Assembly (NCBI GenBank): GCA_021737145.1
Contig: JAIPEN010000006.1
Span: 124,001-188,000 of the forward strand
DNA: 64,000 bases
Direction: 5' to 3'
Source of the DNA: Desulfarculaceae bacterium
GTDB taxonomy: Bacteria > Desulfobacterota > Desulfarculia > Desulfarculales > Desulfarculaceae
Position 1 is the stretch's first letter; each line of letters begins with the position of its first letter. The notes beneath the pieces were generated by a model that did no database searches, was not told the DNA's origin, and was given only the letters and a program-made list of their open reading frames with translations. Positions 15,569 through 23,675 of the stretch are shown here, in pieces. Made by a program: the position numbers and the translations under genes.

Positions 15569-17877
15569 GCCGCGGCCTCCCCCCGCACCGGCAGGCTGAG
15601 CCGGAAGGTGGCTCCCTCTCCGGGCGCGCTGGTAACGCTGATGTTGCCCCCGAAGTCGCGCACGATGCCGTAGGAGATGGACAGGCCCAGGCCGGTGCCC
15701 TTGCCCACTTCCTTGGTGGTGAAAAATGGCTGGAAGATGCGGTCCTGGTCCGCCGGGGCGATGCCCGCCCCGTTGTCGCCGACCGTGACCACCGCCTGGC
15801 CGTCCTGCGTAAAGCTCTTGATCTCGATGAGCCCCTCGGGCCCGCCCTGGCTCTCGCGGCGCTGCTCGATGGCGTCGCGGGCGTTCATCACCAGGTTGAT
15901 CAGCACCTGCTCCAGGCGGTTGACGTCGGCCAGCACCGGGGGCAGGTCCGGGTCCAGCTCGGTGCGCACCGAGATGTCTCGCACGGCCAACTGCTGGCCC
16001 ATAAGGCCCAGCACCCCTTGGATGGGCTGGTTGAGGCTGATGCTCTCGGCGCTCACCTCGTATTTGCGGCCGAACTCCCGGAGATGGTCGATGATGCGCC
16101 GGGCCCGCTCCACCTGCTGGCCCAGCTCCCGGGCCACCGAGAGCAGGTCCGTGGGGTCGATCTCCTGGCCGCGCTCCACGCTCTTTTTGAGGAAATCGCT
16201 GCCCGTGCCGATGACGCTGAGCGGCTGGTTGAGCTCATGGGCCACCCCGGCGCTCATCTCGCCCAGGGTGGCCATCTTGGCCGCCTGGATGAGCTGCTGC
16301 TCGGTCTGCAAGCGCTCGGTGATGTCGCTGGTGGTGGCGATCACCGCCGAGCGTCCCAAGTGCTCGCCATAGGAGGCCCTGAGGTTCACGTAGAAGCTCT
16401 CGCCGTCGCCGCGGGTCTGGCGCACGTTGGGCAAAAAGGCCTCGCGCCCGGCGATGAACTCCACCACCCGCTGGCGGTCGGCCTGGTGGGTCAGGCAGAG
16501 GAAGGTGTTGCCGATCAGCTCCTCGGGGGGATAGCGGTATTCGGCGGCCGCCCGGTCGTTGGCGTCCATTATCTCCAGGCTCTCGGCGTCGAACACGAAG
16601 ATGGGGTTGGGGTCGTTGTTGAAGAAAAGGCGGTACTTCTCTTCCGAGCGCTTGAGCTCCTCCTCCAGGCGCATCACGTCGGTGATGTCCGTGGCCATCT
16701 CCATCACCGCCACCAGGTCGCCCTTCTTGTCGGTGATGGGGGTGGTCATGTTCAGGAAGTAGCGGGCCTGCCCGTCGGCCCCCACCACCCGCTCCTCGGC
16801 GCTGTGGGCGCGGCCGTCGCCAAAGGTCTTGGCCACCGCGCAGTTGGGACAGCGGGAGTCGCGGTTCTTGTAGGCGCGGTAGCAATACTGCCCCAGGCTG
16901 GGTCCGAAGTCGTTGGCAAAGCGCTTGTTGTGGGCCAGCAGCCTGAAGTCCGCGTCCTGCACGGTGATGTAGCAGGGCACCTCCTCGAATAGCTGCTGAT
17001 ATTCCCGGCGGCCGTGCTCCAGGTCCTCGGTCTTTTCCTTTATGCCCTGGCGCATCAGGTCAAAGGCCGTGGCCAGCTCGCCGATCTCGTCGTCGGTTTG
17101 GGGCCTGATCTGCTGGTCGTAATCCCCGGCGGTGATGCGCCGGGTGGCCCCCAGCAGGGCCGAGAGGGGGCGTTTGACGAAAAAGAAGGTGAACAGGGCC
17201 ACCAACGCGCATATGACCACGCACATCAGCGCCGCGTACAGGGCCACCCTGCGGGTGGTGTCGCCCAGTTGCTTGTCCACCGCGCCCAGGGACAGGGCAA
17301 CGTCCAGCACCCCCAGCACCTTCTGGCCGGGCGGATGCACGTGGCAGGGGTCGGTGTAGCAGGCCGGGCTGGTGTAGATAGGGTTGATCACCCCCAGCAC
17401 CCGATGCGGGCCCCGGGCCGCATTGACCGTGAAGATGCGGCTGCGGTCGTCTATGGCCAGGCGCTCCAGCGGGCGGTCCTTGCGGTGGCAGGCGTAGCAG
17501 GCCTCGGAGTCCATGTCCACCAGGCGGCCGATCTCCGAGGACCGGCTGGAGAACATGATGCGCCCCTTTTTGTTGAACACCCGGATGACCTCCACCCCGG
17601 TCTGGCTACCCATGGACTCGATCATCTGGTGCAGGCTCTCCCGCTGGTTCTTGAGCATGGCGTAGCTGGTGGCCCGCTTCACCGTGTCCGAGAACCAATG
17701 GCCCGTCTGCAGCATCTTGCCGATGGAGCGGCTCTCCTGCAGGCGCACCGCCCAGTAGGCCGAGATGGTGGTCAGGGCCACCAGGCAGATGCCCACCCAC
17801 AGGGTGAGCTTGAAGGCCAGGCGGTTGGTGAACTTGATGGTCTTATGTTGCGGGGGCTGTTGCATTAATTCCGCCAC
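15565..17877 (-). CDS. Membrane sensor histidine kinase with periplasmic c-heme motif
   Basis: This 770-residue protein has a transmembrane helix at about 22-44, a periplasmic domain with a covalent heme site CYACH (127-131) and a second motif CYTDPCHVH (173-181), and a second helix at about 212-234. HAMP follows, then a PAS with the Cys pattern CYRAYKNRDSRCPNC, a second PAS, HisKA with H547 in GVAHELNQP, and HATPase (NLVMNARDA, GNGAGI-type box, GTGLGLS). Such heme sensors respond to redox state or gases. GTG at 17877 is given. ATG at 17865 is an alternative and fits better if transcription starts near 17887, as the sigma-54 promoter predicts. Confidence 0.9.
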   Translation of the reverse strand: MAELMQQPPQHKTIKFTNRLAFKLTLWVGICLVALTTISAYWAVRLQESRSIGKMLQTGHWFSDTVKRATSYAMLKNQRESLHQMIESMGSQTGVEVIRVFNKKGRIMFSSRSSEIGRLVDMDSEACYACHRKDRPLERLAIDDRSRIFTVNAARGPHRVLGVINPIYTSPACYTDPCHVHPPGQKVLGVLDVALSLGAVDKQLGDTTRRVALYAALMCVVICALVALFTFFFVKRPLSALLGATRRITAGDYDQQIRPQTDDEIGELATAFDLMRQGIKEKTEDLEHGRREYQQLFEEVPCYITVQDADFRLLAHNKRFANDFGPSLGQYCYRAYKNRDSRCPNCAVAKTFGDGRAHSAEERVVGADGQARYFLNMTTPITDKKGDLVAVMEMATDITDVMRLEEELKRSEEKYRLFFNNDPNPIFVFDAESLEIMDANDRAAAEYRYPPEELIGNTFLCLTHQADRQRVVEFIAGREAFLPNVRQTRGDGESFYVNLRASYGEHLGRSAVIATTSDITERLQTEQQLIQAAKMATLGEMSAGVAHELNQPLSVIGTGSDFLKKSVERGQEIDPTDLLSVARELGQQVERARRIIDHLREFGRKYEVSAESISLNQPIQGVLGLMGQQLAVRDISVRTELDPDLPPVLADVNRLEQVLINLVMNARDAIEQRRESQGGPEGLIEIKSFTQDGQAVVTVGDNGAGIAPADQDRIFQPFFTTKEVGKGTGLGLSISYGIVRDFGGNISVTSAPGEGATFRLSLPVRGEAAA

Positions 17878-17897
17878 AAGGGTTTGCTCACCTATAA

Positions 17898-17913
17898 GGC
17901 ACGTTACGTGCCA
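17898..17913 (-). promoter_or_regulatory. Sigma-54 promoter of the heme-sensor-kinase operon
   Basis: On the minus strand the site reads TGGCACG-TAAC-GTGC, with GG and GC at the exact -24/-12 spacing and one mismatch to TTGC. Transcription would start near 17887, only 10-22 bases before the kinase start. Palindromic upstream sites and an adjacent sigma-54 activator gene support it. Confidence 0.8.
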
Positions 17914-17962
17914 AACGGCACATGAAAAAAATGATTAAGGATATAGGTATTATAGGTAAAAG

Positions 17963-18085
17963 GTTGCGGCAGGGGCAACGCCATTGTTGCGGCTCTGTGC
18001 AACAGTCTTTACTGATGCGGGAGATGCAACATCACCTAATGGGCCGAATTTCATGAGAGGTTTGGTGTTGCGCCTGGCGCAACAC
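17963..18085. promoter_or_regulatory. Three TGTTGC/GCAACA palindromes, putative activator binding sites
   Basis: Sites are GTTGC-N7-GCAAC (17963-17979), TGTTGC-N8-GCAACA (17985-18004) and a perfect 21-base palindrome with arms GTGTTGCGCC/GGCGCAACAC around a central T (18065-18085). They lie about 75 to 200 bases upstream of the predicted start at 17887, which is where sigma-54 enhancer sites sit. Fis-type HTH activators usually bind such palindromes. The region 17878-18111 holds no gene. Confidence 0.75.
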
Positions 18086-18111
18086 CCCGGTCGCGGACAC
18101 GCAACAGGGGC

Positions 18112-19452
18112 TTATTGGGGCCGGGCCACCCCCAGGCGCTTCATGCGCCGCCACAAGGTGGTGCGGTTGATGCCCAGCTCCTGGGCGGCCTGGGTCTGGT
18201 TCCAGTTGTGCCGGTCCAACACCTGCACCAGCTCGTCCTTTTGGCGGCGCCGGCTGGTGGGGGGGAGCTGGATGTCGCCCAGGGTGCGCAGGTTGGCCGG
18301 CAGATGGTTGAGCTTGATAATGTCGCCCCGGCACAACAGGCAGGCGTGCTCCAGGATGTTCTCCATCTCGCGCACGTTGCCCGGGTAGTCGTAGTTGAGC
18401 AGGACGTTCAGGGTTTCCGGCGAAAAGCGGCAGATGTAGGTGCCGTTTTCCACGTTTTTCTTTTGGATGAAGCGCCGGATCAACAGCGGAATGTCCTCGG
18501 AGCGCTCCTTGAGCGAGGGCACGGCCACCTTGATCACGTTGAGGCGGTAGTAGAGGTCTTCCCTGAACAGGCCCTGTTCCACCTGGTGGGCCAGGGGCTT
18601 GTTGCTGGCGGCCAGGATGCGCACATCCACCTTGCTGGTGGCGTGGGCCCCCAGGGGGAAGAACTCCCGGTCCTCCAGCACCCGGAGCAGCTTGGCTTGC
18701 AGGGACAGGGGCAGCTCGCTGATCTCGTCCAAAAAGATGGTGCCCCCGTCGGCCAAATGAAAGCGGCCCGGCTTGTCGCGCTCGGCCCCGGTGAAGGCCC
18801 CCTTGCTGTAGCCGAACAGCTCCGACTCCAGCAGGTTCTCGGGCAAGGCGGCGCAGTTCACCTTGATGAAGGGCCGGCCCGAGCGGGTGGAGTTGTGATG
18901 GACGATCTGGGCCAGCAGGTCCTTGCCCGTGCCGGTTGGGCCCTCGATGAGCACCGTGATGCGGCTGGGCGCGGCCACCTGCAGGGTGTCGAACATGCGC
19001 CCCACCTCCGGGCTGGCCCCGATGAAGTCCTCCCATTTGCGGTGGCCAGGGTCTTTCTTGCCTTGCAGGCTGCCCAGGGGCAGGCTCTGGAAGGTCTCCA
19101 CCGCCCCGACGATCTCGCCTTGCTCGCCGTACAGGGGCGAGGCGCACACCTTCACCGGCACCACCGAGCGGCCGCCCTGGCGGATGAACACCGCCTCGGT
19201 GGCGGCCTGCTCCTCGCCGGACTCCATGGCCCGCCTGACCGGGCAGTATTCCTCGCACAGGGTGGACTTGAGCACATCGGAGCAGGCCGCGCCCAGGGCC
19301 CGCTTCCGGCCCACCCCGCAGATTCGCTCGGCCGCCTGGTTGAAATAGGTGATGCGGCCTTCCAGATCCACGGCCAAAACCCCCAGGGTAACCGCCTCCA
19401 AAACCCGGCCGGGCTCCAGGATGGGGGGCTTGGGCTGGTCCGGAGGGGTCAT
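18112..19452 (-). CDS. Sigma-54-dependent activator, PAS-AAA+-Fis
   Basis: This 446-residue protein has an N-terminal PAS (about 15-125) holding LCEEYCPVRRAMESG, a Cys-containing signature seen in putative redox or metal sensing. The AAA+ domain has Walker A EGPTGTGKD, an intact GAFTGA loop, Walker B GGTIFLDEI and the arginine-finger region REDLYYRLNV. It ends in a Fis-type helix-turn-helix (NQTQAAQELGINRTTLWRRM). No receiver domain is present, so it senses directly. It lies just upstream of the sensor-kinase operon in the same direction, next to the palindromes it probably binds. A sigma-70-like promoter drives it from 19548. Confidence 0.94.
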   Translation of the reverse strand: MTPPDQPKPPILEPGRVLEAVTLGVLAVDLEGRITYFNQAAERICGVGRKRALGAACSDVLKSTLCEEYCPVRRAMESGEEQAATEAVFIRQGGRSVVPVKVCASPLYGEQGEIVGAVETFQSLPLGSLQGKKDPGHRKWEDFIGASPEVGRMFDTLQVAAPSRITVLIEGPTGTGKDLLAQIVHHNSTRSGRPFIKVNCAALPENLLESELFGYSKGAFTGAERDKPGRFHLADGGTIFLDEISELPLSLQAKLLRVLEDREFFPLGAHATSKVDVRILAASNKPLAHQVEQGLFREDLYYRLNVIKVAVPSLKERSEDIPLLIRRFIQKKNVENGTYICRFSPETLNVLLNYDYPGNVREMENILEHACLLCRGDIIKLNHLPANLRTLGDIQLPPTSRRRQKDELVQVLDRHNWNQTQAAQELGINRTTLWRRMKRLGVARPQ

Positions 19453-19519
19453 GCGCCTTGTGCCGCCTTAAATAAATTACCGGGTAAAAGCCTATAAAAC
19501 TCTGTGATAACTATAGCTT

Positions 19520-19548
19520 AAAATAGTTGGCCCCATCACGGGTGTCAA
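19520..19548 (-). promoter_or_regulatory. Sigma-70-like promoter of the PAS-AAA-Fis gene
   Basis: On the minus strand a perfect -35 TTGACA (19548-19543), a 17-base spacer and -10 TATTTT (19525-19520) lie about 70-95 bases before the ATG at 19452. This suggests constitutive synthesis of the activator. Confidence 0.65.
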
Positions 19549-19654
19549 GTGAATAAAGCGAAGCCAATCAGGGGCTTGCCATGCCTAGTGAAAAAATATA
19601 TTTTAAGTCTCGTCGTTTTGGCGGCTGTTAGAACTCGCAACACCCTGGAGGCCC

Positions 19655-19921
19655 GTGAGTCCCGACCGCACCTGCAAGCGTTGTTCCGTGGCCAGGGTCA
19701 ACGCCCTGACCAAAGCCTACGCCCGAGCCCACGAAGAAGTTTCCTCCGGCAAGGGCCCTCTGCTGAACCTGGTCCAACTGGCGAACCGCCGCGGCTACGC
19801 CGACGCCCGCAAGTTGCTCACCCCCGGGCTGAGCGACAAGGAAGTGCGGGCCGCCTGTTGGAACGTGTCGTCGTTCCTGGAGGACGAAGAGGTGGAGACG
19901 GTCCTGGGCATCAAGCTCTGA
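19655..19921 (+). CDS. Small conserved-looking hypothetical protein (88 aa)
   Basis: The GTG start at 19655 follows GGAGG with suitable spacing. The protein opens with MSPDRTCKRCSVARV, so a CxxC pair sits near the N-terminus, and continues as a mainly helical 80-residue domain ending VETVLGIKL. I do not recognise it. It is divergent from the first activator gene and 75 bases upstream of the second one. The CxxC pair and size suit a small metal-binding or regulatory partner, but that is a guess. Confidence 0.7.
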   Translation: MSPDRTCKRCSVARVNALTKAYARAHEEVSSGKGPLLNLVQLANRRGYADARKLLTPGLSDKEVRAACWNVSSFLEDEEVETVLGIKL

Positions 19922-19996
19922 ACTCCTCCGTTGCGTGGCCTGCTTGCATAATGCTCCCAATATTGTAGGCTGGTTCATGGCATGCGGGGAGAGGGC

Positions 19997-21724
19997 ATGA
20001 GTTCGGCTGAATCCAACGGAGCCCTGGTCACCGGCGAGGCGGTGGTGGCTCTGGACGGCGCCCAGCGCATAATGGGCGGCAACCAGGCCGCCCGCCAGCT
20101 CTTGGGCGACAAGCTGGAGCCCGGCGAGGTGTTCAGCCTGGTCGGCCTGCTGCAGGGCCCGGACCTGGCCGAGGCCCAGAGCGCCCTGGAGGCGGCCCTG
20201 GGCAAGGGACGCGCCGCCCAGAACCTCAGAGCCATGGCCCGGGACGCCTCGGGCCAGGAATTCTCCTGCGAATACTCCATCAATCCCCTGTTCGGACCGG
20301 GCCGCCAGGTGACCGGCGCGGTGCTCAACCTGCGCGACCTGGACTTCACGCCCCTTAGCTCGGGCCGTTTGGACCCGGGCGAGAGCCTGCCCAACATGCC
20401 CCGCCTGGGCTACCAGTCCCTGTTTGAAAACCTGGCCGAGGGCATCTTCACCATCAACACCCGCTGGCGCATCACCTCTTTCAACCAGCGGGCCGAGGAG
20501 CTCACCGGCTACCGCCGCGAGGAGGTGTTGGGCCGCCACTGCTGGGACATCTTCCGCTCCGACCTGTGCGGCTCGGGCTGCCCCCTGCGCACCACCCTGG
20601 AGACCGGGGTGACCCGCATGGACCAGGACGTGCGCATGCTCGACAAGCGGGGCGGCCGCCTGGGGGTGCTGGTCAACACCAGCGTGGTGCGCGACCGCAC
20701 CGGCAGCGTGGTGGGCGCGGTGGAGAGCTTCCGGCCCCTGGACGGCCTGGAGCAGCCCGCGTCCAACGAGAGCCACTCCTTCGAGGAGATCGTGGGTTCC
20801 AGCGAGCCCATGCGCAAGCTCTTCGCCATGCTGCCCGACGTGGCCGCCAGCGAGGCCAGCGTGCTCATCTCCGGGGAGAGCGGCACCGGCAAGGAGCTGT
20901 TCGCCCGGGCCATCCATGCCCAGTCGCCCCGCAGCAAGGGGCCCTTTGTGGCGGTGAACTGCTCGGCCCTGGCCGAGACCCTGCTGGAGAGCGAGCTGTT
21001 CGGCCACGAGAAGGCGGCCTTCACCGGCGCGGTGCGCTCCAAGGTGGGGCGCTTCGAGCTGGCCAAGGGCGGCACCCTGTTCCTGGACGAGATCGGCGAG
21101 CTGAAGCCAGAGCTGCAGGTGAAGCTGCTGAGGGTGCTGGAGCAGCGGGTCTTCGAGCGGGTGGGCGGCACCCGGCTCATCCCCATGGACGCGCGCATCA
21201 TTGCGGCCACCAACCGCAACCTGCCCCGGGCCATGGCCTCGGGCGGGTTCCGCGAGGACCTTTTCTACCGCCTGCGCACCGTGCCCCTGACCATCCCGCC
21301 CCTGCGCAAGCGTCCCGAAGACATCCCCCTGCTGGTGAGCCACTTCATAAAGGTAATGAACCAGCGCTACCAAAAACAGGTGCGCTCGGTGGACACCAAG
21401 GTGATGCGCCTGTTCACCAACTACCCCTGGCCGGGCAATGTGCGCGAGCTGGAACGGGTCATGGAGCATGCCTACGTGTTCGTCAAGGGCCCGGTGATCC
21501 TGCCGGCCTATCTGCCTTCCCTGGGCGAGTTCTGGCGGGAGCGCCTGGGCGCGGCCGAGCCCGAAACCGAGGACGCGGCGCCGGCCGATGGCCAGGAGTC
21601 CGAGCGCCAGGCCATTTTGGAGGCCCTGTCCCAGGCCGGGGGGCGCCGCCAGGACGCGGCCGACCTGCTGGGCATCAGCCGCACCTCCCTGTGGCGGCGC
21701 ATGAAGAGCCTGGGACTGGGCTGA
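19997..21724 (+). CDS. Sigma-54-dependent activator, PAS-PAS-AAA+-Fis, variant AAFTGA loop
   Basis: This 575-residue protein has a first PAS-like region (about 10-115) and a second PAS (about 135-255) with the sensor signature [15 protein letters not shown]. The AAA+ domain has Walker [10 protein letters not shown], Walker [10 protein letters not shown] and the finger region REDFL/FYRLRT. A Fis-type HTH closes it ([22 protein letters not shown]). The sigma-54 contact loop reads AAFTGA instead of GAFTGA (Ala at about residue 340, codon 21014-21016). ATG at 19997 is chosen because GGGGAGAGGG precedes it. It is a candidate activator of the sigma-54 promoter at 23107, although the small iron-sulfur gene lies between. 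Confidence 0.93.
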   Translation: MSSAESNGALVTGEAVVALDGAQRIMGGNQAARQLLGDKLEPGEVFSLVGLLQGPDLAEAQSALEAALGKGRAAQNLRAMARDASGQEFSCEYSINPLFGPGRQVTGAVLNLRDLDFTPLSSGRLDPGESLPNMPRLGYQSLFENLAEGIFTINTRWRITSFNQRAEELTGYRREEVLGRHCWDIFRSDLCGSGCPLRTTLETGVTRMDQDVRMLDKRGGRLGVLVNTSVVRDRTGSVVGAVESFRPLDGLEQPASNESHSFEEIVGSSEPMRKLFAMLPDVAASEASVLISGESGTGKELFARAIHAQSPRSKGPFVAVNCSALAETLLESELFGHEKAAFTGAVRSKVGRFELAKGGTLFLDEIGELKPELQVKLLRVLEQRVFERVGGTRLIPMDARIIAATNRNLPRAMASGGFREDLFYRLRTVPLTIPPLRKRPEDIPLLVSHFIKVMNQRYQKQVRSVDTKVMRLFTNYPWPGNVRELERVMEHAYVFVKGPVILPAYLPSLGEFWRERLGAAEPETEDAAPADGQESERQAILEALSQAGGRRQDAADLLGISRTSLWRRMKSLGLG

Positions 21725-21809
21725 GCCGCTTTTCCCGCCGCCTCCGCTCTCTCACGGGTTATGATCAGACACTCTCCGCGGCCCGCACCGCAAGTCAGGA
21801 GGCCACCTC

Positions 21810-22877
21810 ATGAGCCAAGACATCTACCGCGACCTGCAACAAAAGCTGGACAAGTTCTCCATGGGCTTCCCGCCCACCGAATCGGGCATTGAGATCAAGA
21901 TCCTCAAGCACCTGTTCTCCAAGGACGACGCCGAGATGTTCCTGGCCATGAGCCATCGCCTGGAAACCGCCGAGTCGGTGGCGGCCCGCCTGGGCCTGCC
22001 CGGCGAGGATGTGGCCGAGCGCCTGGAGGACATGGCCGAGCGGGGCCTGTTGTTCCGCGTCATAAAAGGGGCCTCCCGCCGCTATGCGGCCATCCCCTTT
22101 GTGCACGGCCTGTTCGAGTTCCAGGTAAAGGACCTGGACCGCGAGCTGGCCCAGATGGTGGAGGACTACAGCGAAGAGGGCTTTGACCTGGCCATGCAGC
22201 AGGGGGCCGAGCATTTTCTGCGGCCCATCCCGGTGCACCGCTCCATCCCGGTGCAGCACAACGTGGCCTCCCACGACGACGCGGTGAAGATCCTGGCCTC
22301 CATGCCCCGGATCGTGGTGACCGATTGCATCTGCCGCAAAAAGAGCCAGGTCATGGACCAGGGATGCGGCAAGCCTCTGGAGGCCTGCTTCATGTTCGGC
22401 TCCATGGGCCAGTACTACCTGGACCGGGGCATGGGCCGGGAGGTGAGCCTGGAGGAGGGCGTGCGCATTCTGGAGGACTGCCGCGAGGCCGGTTTGGTCA
22501 CCCAGCCGGCCACCGCCCAAAACCCGGGCGGCATGTGCAACTGCTGCGGCGACTGCTGCGGGGTGCTGCGCTCCCTGAACAAGCACCCCAAGCCCGCCTC
22601 CATGGTGCTGGCCAACCACTTCGCGGTGGTGGATTCCGAAGAATGCACCGGATGCGGCACCTGCCTGGAGCGCTGCCAGATTGGGGCCATCGCCCTGGAC
22701 GGCGACGACCAGGCCCAGGTGAACCTGGACCGTTGCATCGGCTGCGGCCTGTGCGTCACCCACTGTCCCGGCGAGGCCCTGCGGCTGGAGGCCAAACCAG
22801 GGGATCAGATGCGGGTTCCGCCGGCCAGCGCCAGCGAGCAGATGATCCTCATGGCCCAAAAACGCGGGCTCATCTAG
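21810..22877 (+). CDS. 4Fe-4S protein with winged-helix-like N-terminus and extra Cys clusters
   Basis: This 355-residue protein has residues about 25-100 resembling a winged-helix domain (LGLPGEDVAERLEDMAERGLL). A Cys-rich centre follows with CICRKKSQVMDQGCGKPLEAC and CNCCGDCCGVLRSL, then two ferredoxin motifs CTGCGTCLERCQIGAI and CIGCGLCVTHCPGEAL. The architecture is common in strict anaerobes, but its function is not established. ATG follows AGGAGG. It stands downstream of a sigma-54 activator and upstream of the NADH/Hdr-like operon, so it may belong to that redox system. A hairpin terminator follows. Confidence 0.85.
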   Translation: MSQDIYRDLQQKLDKFSMGFPPTESGIEIKILKHLFSKDDAEMFLAMSHRLETAESVAARLGLPGEDVAERLEDMAERGLLFRVIKGASRRYAAIPFVHGLFEFQVKDLDRELAQMVEDYSEEGFDLAMQQGAEHFLRPIPVHRSIPVQHNVASHDDAVKILASMPRIVVTDCICRKKSQVMDQGCGKPLEACFMFGSMGQYYLDRGMGREVSLEEGVRILEDCREAGLVTQPATAQNPGGMCNCCGDCCGVLRSLNKHPKPASMVLANHFAVVDSEECTGCGTCLERCQIGAIALDGDDQAQVNLDRCIGCGLCVTHCPGEALRLEAKPGDQMRVPPASASEQMILMAQKRGLI

Positions 22878-22895
22878 GTCAGGGGCTCTCGTCAG

Positions 22896-22917
22896 CGCGC
22901 CTTTTCGGGCGCGTTTC
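22896..22917 (+). terminator. Probable intrinsic terminator
   Basis: CGCGCC and GGCGCG pair around a TTTTCG loop and are followed by TTTCATT. It lies 19 bases after the iron-sulfur protein stop. Confidence 0.6.
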
Positions 22918-23023
22918 ATTGTGTTTCATTTGTTGCAAATTACGTTTCAACTTGCATAAGCCACGCTATTTAATGTAAAAAATAGCATATTATCTTGCGA
23001 AGACCTCCTTTGTCGGTGCCTTT

Positions 23024-23043
23024 TGAAACACATTTATGTTTCA
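23024..23043. promoter_or_regulatory. Inverted repeat TGAAACA-N6-TGTTTCA, putative enhancer site
   Basis: A 20-base inverted repeat lies about 110 bases upstream of the predicted sigma-54 start. Further TTTCA half-sites occur at 22913-22928 and 22954 in the same orientation. The intergenic stretch 22878-23181 holds no gene. It contains the terminator, these sites and the promoter at 23107. Confidence 0.6.
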
Positions 23044-23106
23044 GAGGCTACCCGCTGGTTGGGGTTTTGCAGACGATTATGAGTTATTTGAGCTATTTAT
23101 GTCTTC

Positions 23107-23122
23107 TGGCCCGGCATTTGCT
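23107..23122 (+). promoter_or_regulatory. Sigma-54 promoter of the NuoEFG/HdrA-like operon
   Basis: TGGCCCG-GCAT-TTGCT is a near-consensus -24/-12 element with correct spacing. Transcription would start near 23133, leaving a leader of about 50 bases that contains the AGGAGGAGG site for the GTG start at 23182. Confidence 0.88.
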
Positions 23123-23181
23123 CTATTGAGAACAAAATATTGCCGCCAAAAGTTCGCGCGGTGAAGCCAAGGAGGAGGAAC

Positions 23182-23652
23182 GTGGCCCAAACAGCCATTG
23201 ACATCGACATTGACGAGATCATCGAACGCTACCCCGGCAAACCGGAATACCTGATCTTCCTGATGCAGGACATCCAGGCCGCCTTCAACTACATCTCGCC
23301 CGAGGCCCTCACCCTGGTCTGCGACCACACCGGGGTGGCTGAGAGCCAGGCCTACGCGGTGGCTACCTTTTACAACTCCTTCAGCCTGGAGCCCAAGGGT
23401 GAAAACCTGGTCCAGGTCTGTCTGGGCACCGCCTGTCACCTCAAGGGCAGCGGGCTCATCGCCGAGAACCTGATGCGTTCCATCGGCCTGGACGAGCCCG
23501 GCACCACCGAGGACCTCAAGTACACCGTGGAGACGGTCAACTGCCTGGGCGCCTGCGCCCTGGCCCCGGTGGCGGTGGTCAACGAGGCCTACCAGCCCAA
23601 GGTGAGTTCGCCCAAGTTGATGAAAACGGTCAAGAAGCTAGGTGATGCCTGA
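23182..23652 (+). CDS. NuoE-like (24 kDa type) [2Fe-2S] subunit
   Basis: This 156-residue thioredoxin-like ferredoxin has the four ligands of the NuoE/HndA/BamG family (CLGTACH and CLGACALAPV) after an N-terminal helical bundle. It passes electrons to or from the NuoF-like flavoprotein. The GTG at 23182 is preferred because AGGAGGAGG precedes it. An earlier TTG at 23140 would start only seven bases after the predicted transcription start. It is the first gene of a four-gene operon. Confidence 0.93.
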   Translation: MAQTAIDIDIDEIIERYPGKPEYLIFLMQDIQAAFNYISPEALTLVCDHTGVAESQAYAVATFYNSFSLEPKGENLVQVCLGTACHLKGSGLIAENLMRSIGLDEPGTTEDLKYTVETVNCLGACALAPVAVVNEAYQPKVSSPKLMKTVKKLGDA

Positions 23653-23675
23653 GTCGGGCAGGGGAGTGTGAGGTA

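Noticed and set aside
15565-17865. Sensor kinase starting at ATG 17865 instead of GTG 17877
   Set aside because: Not chosen as main call because both starts are possible. The predicted sigma-54 start favours 17865 but has not been mapped.
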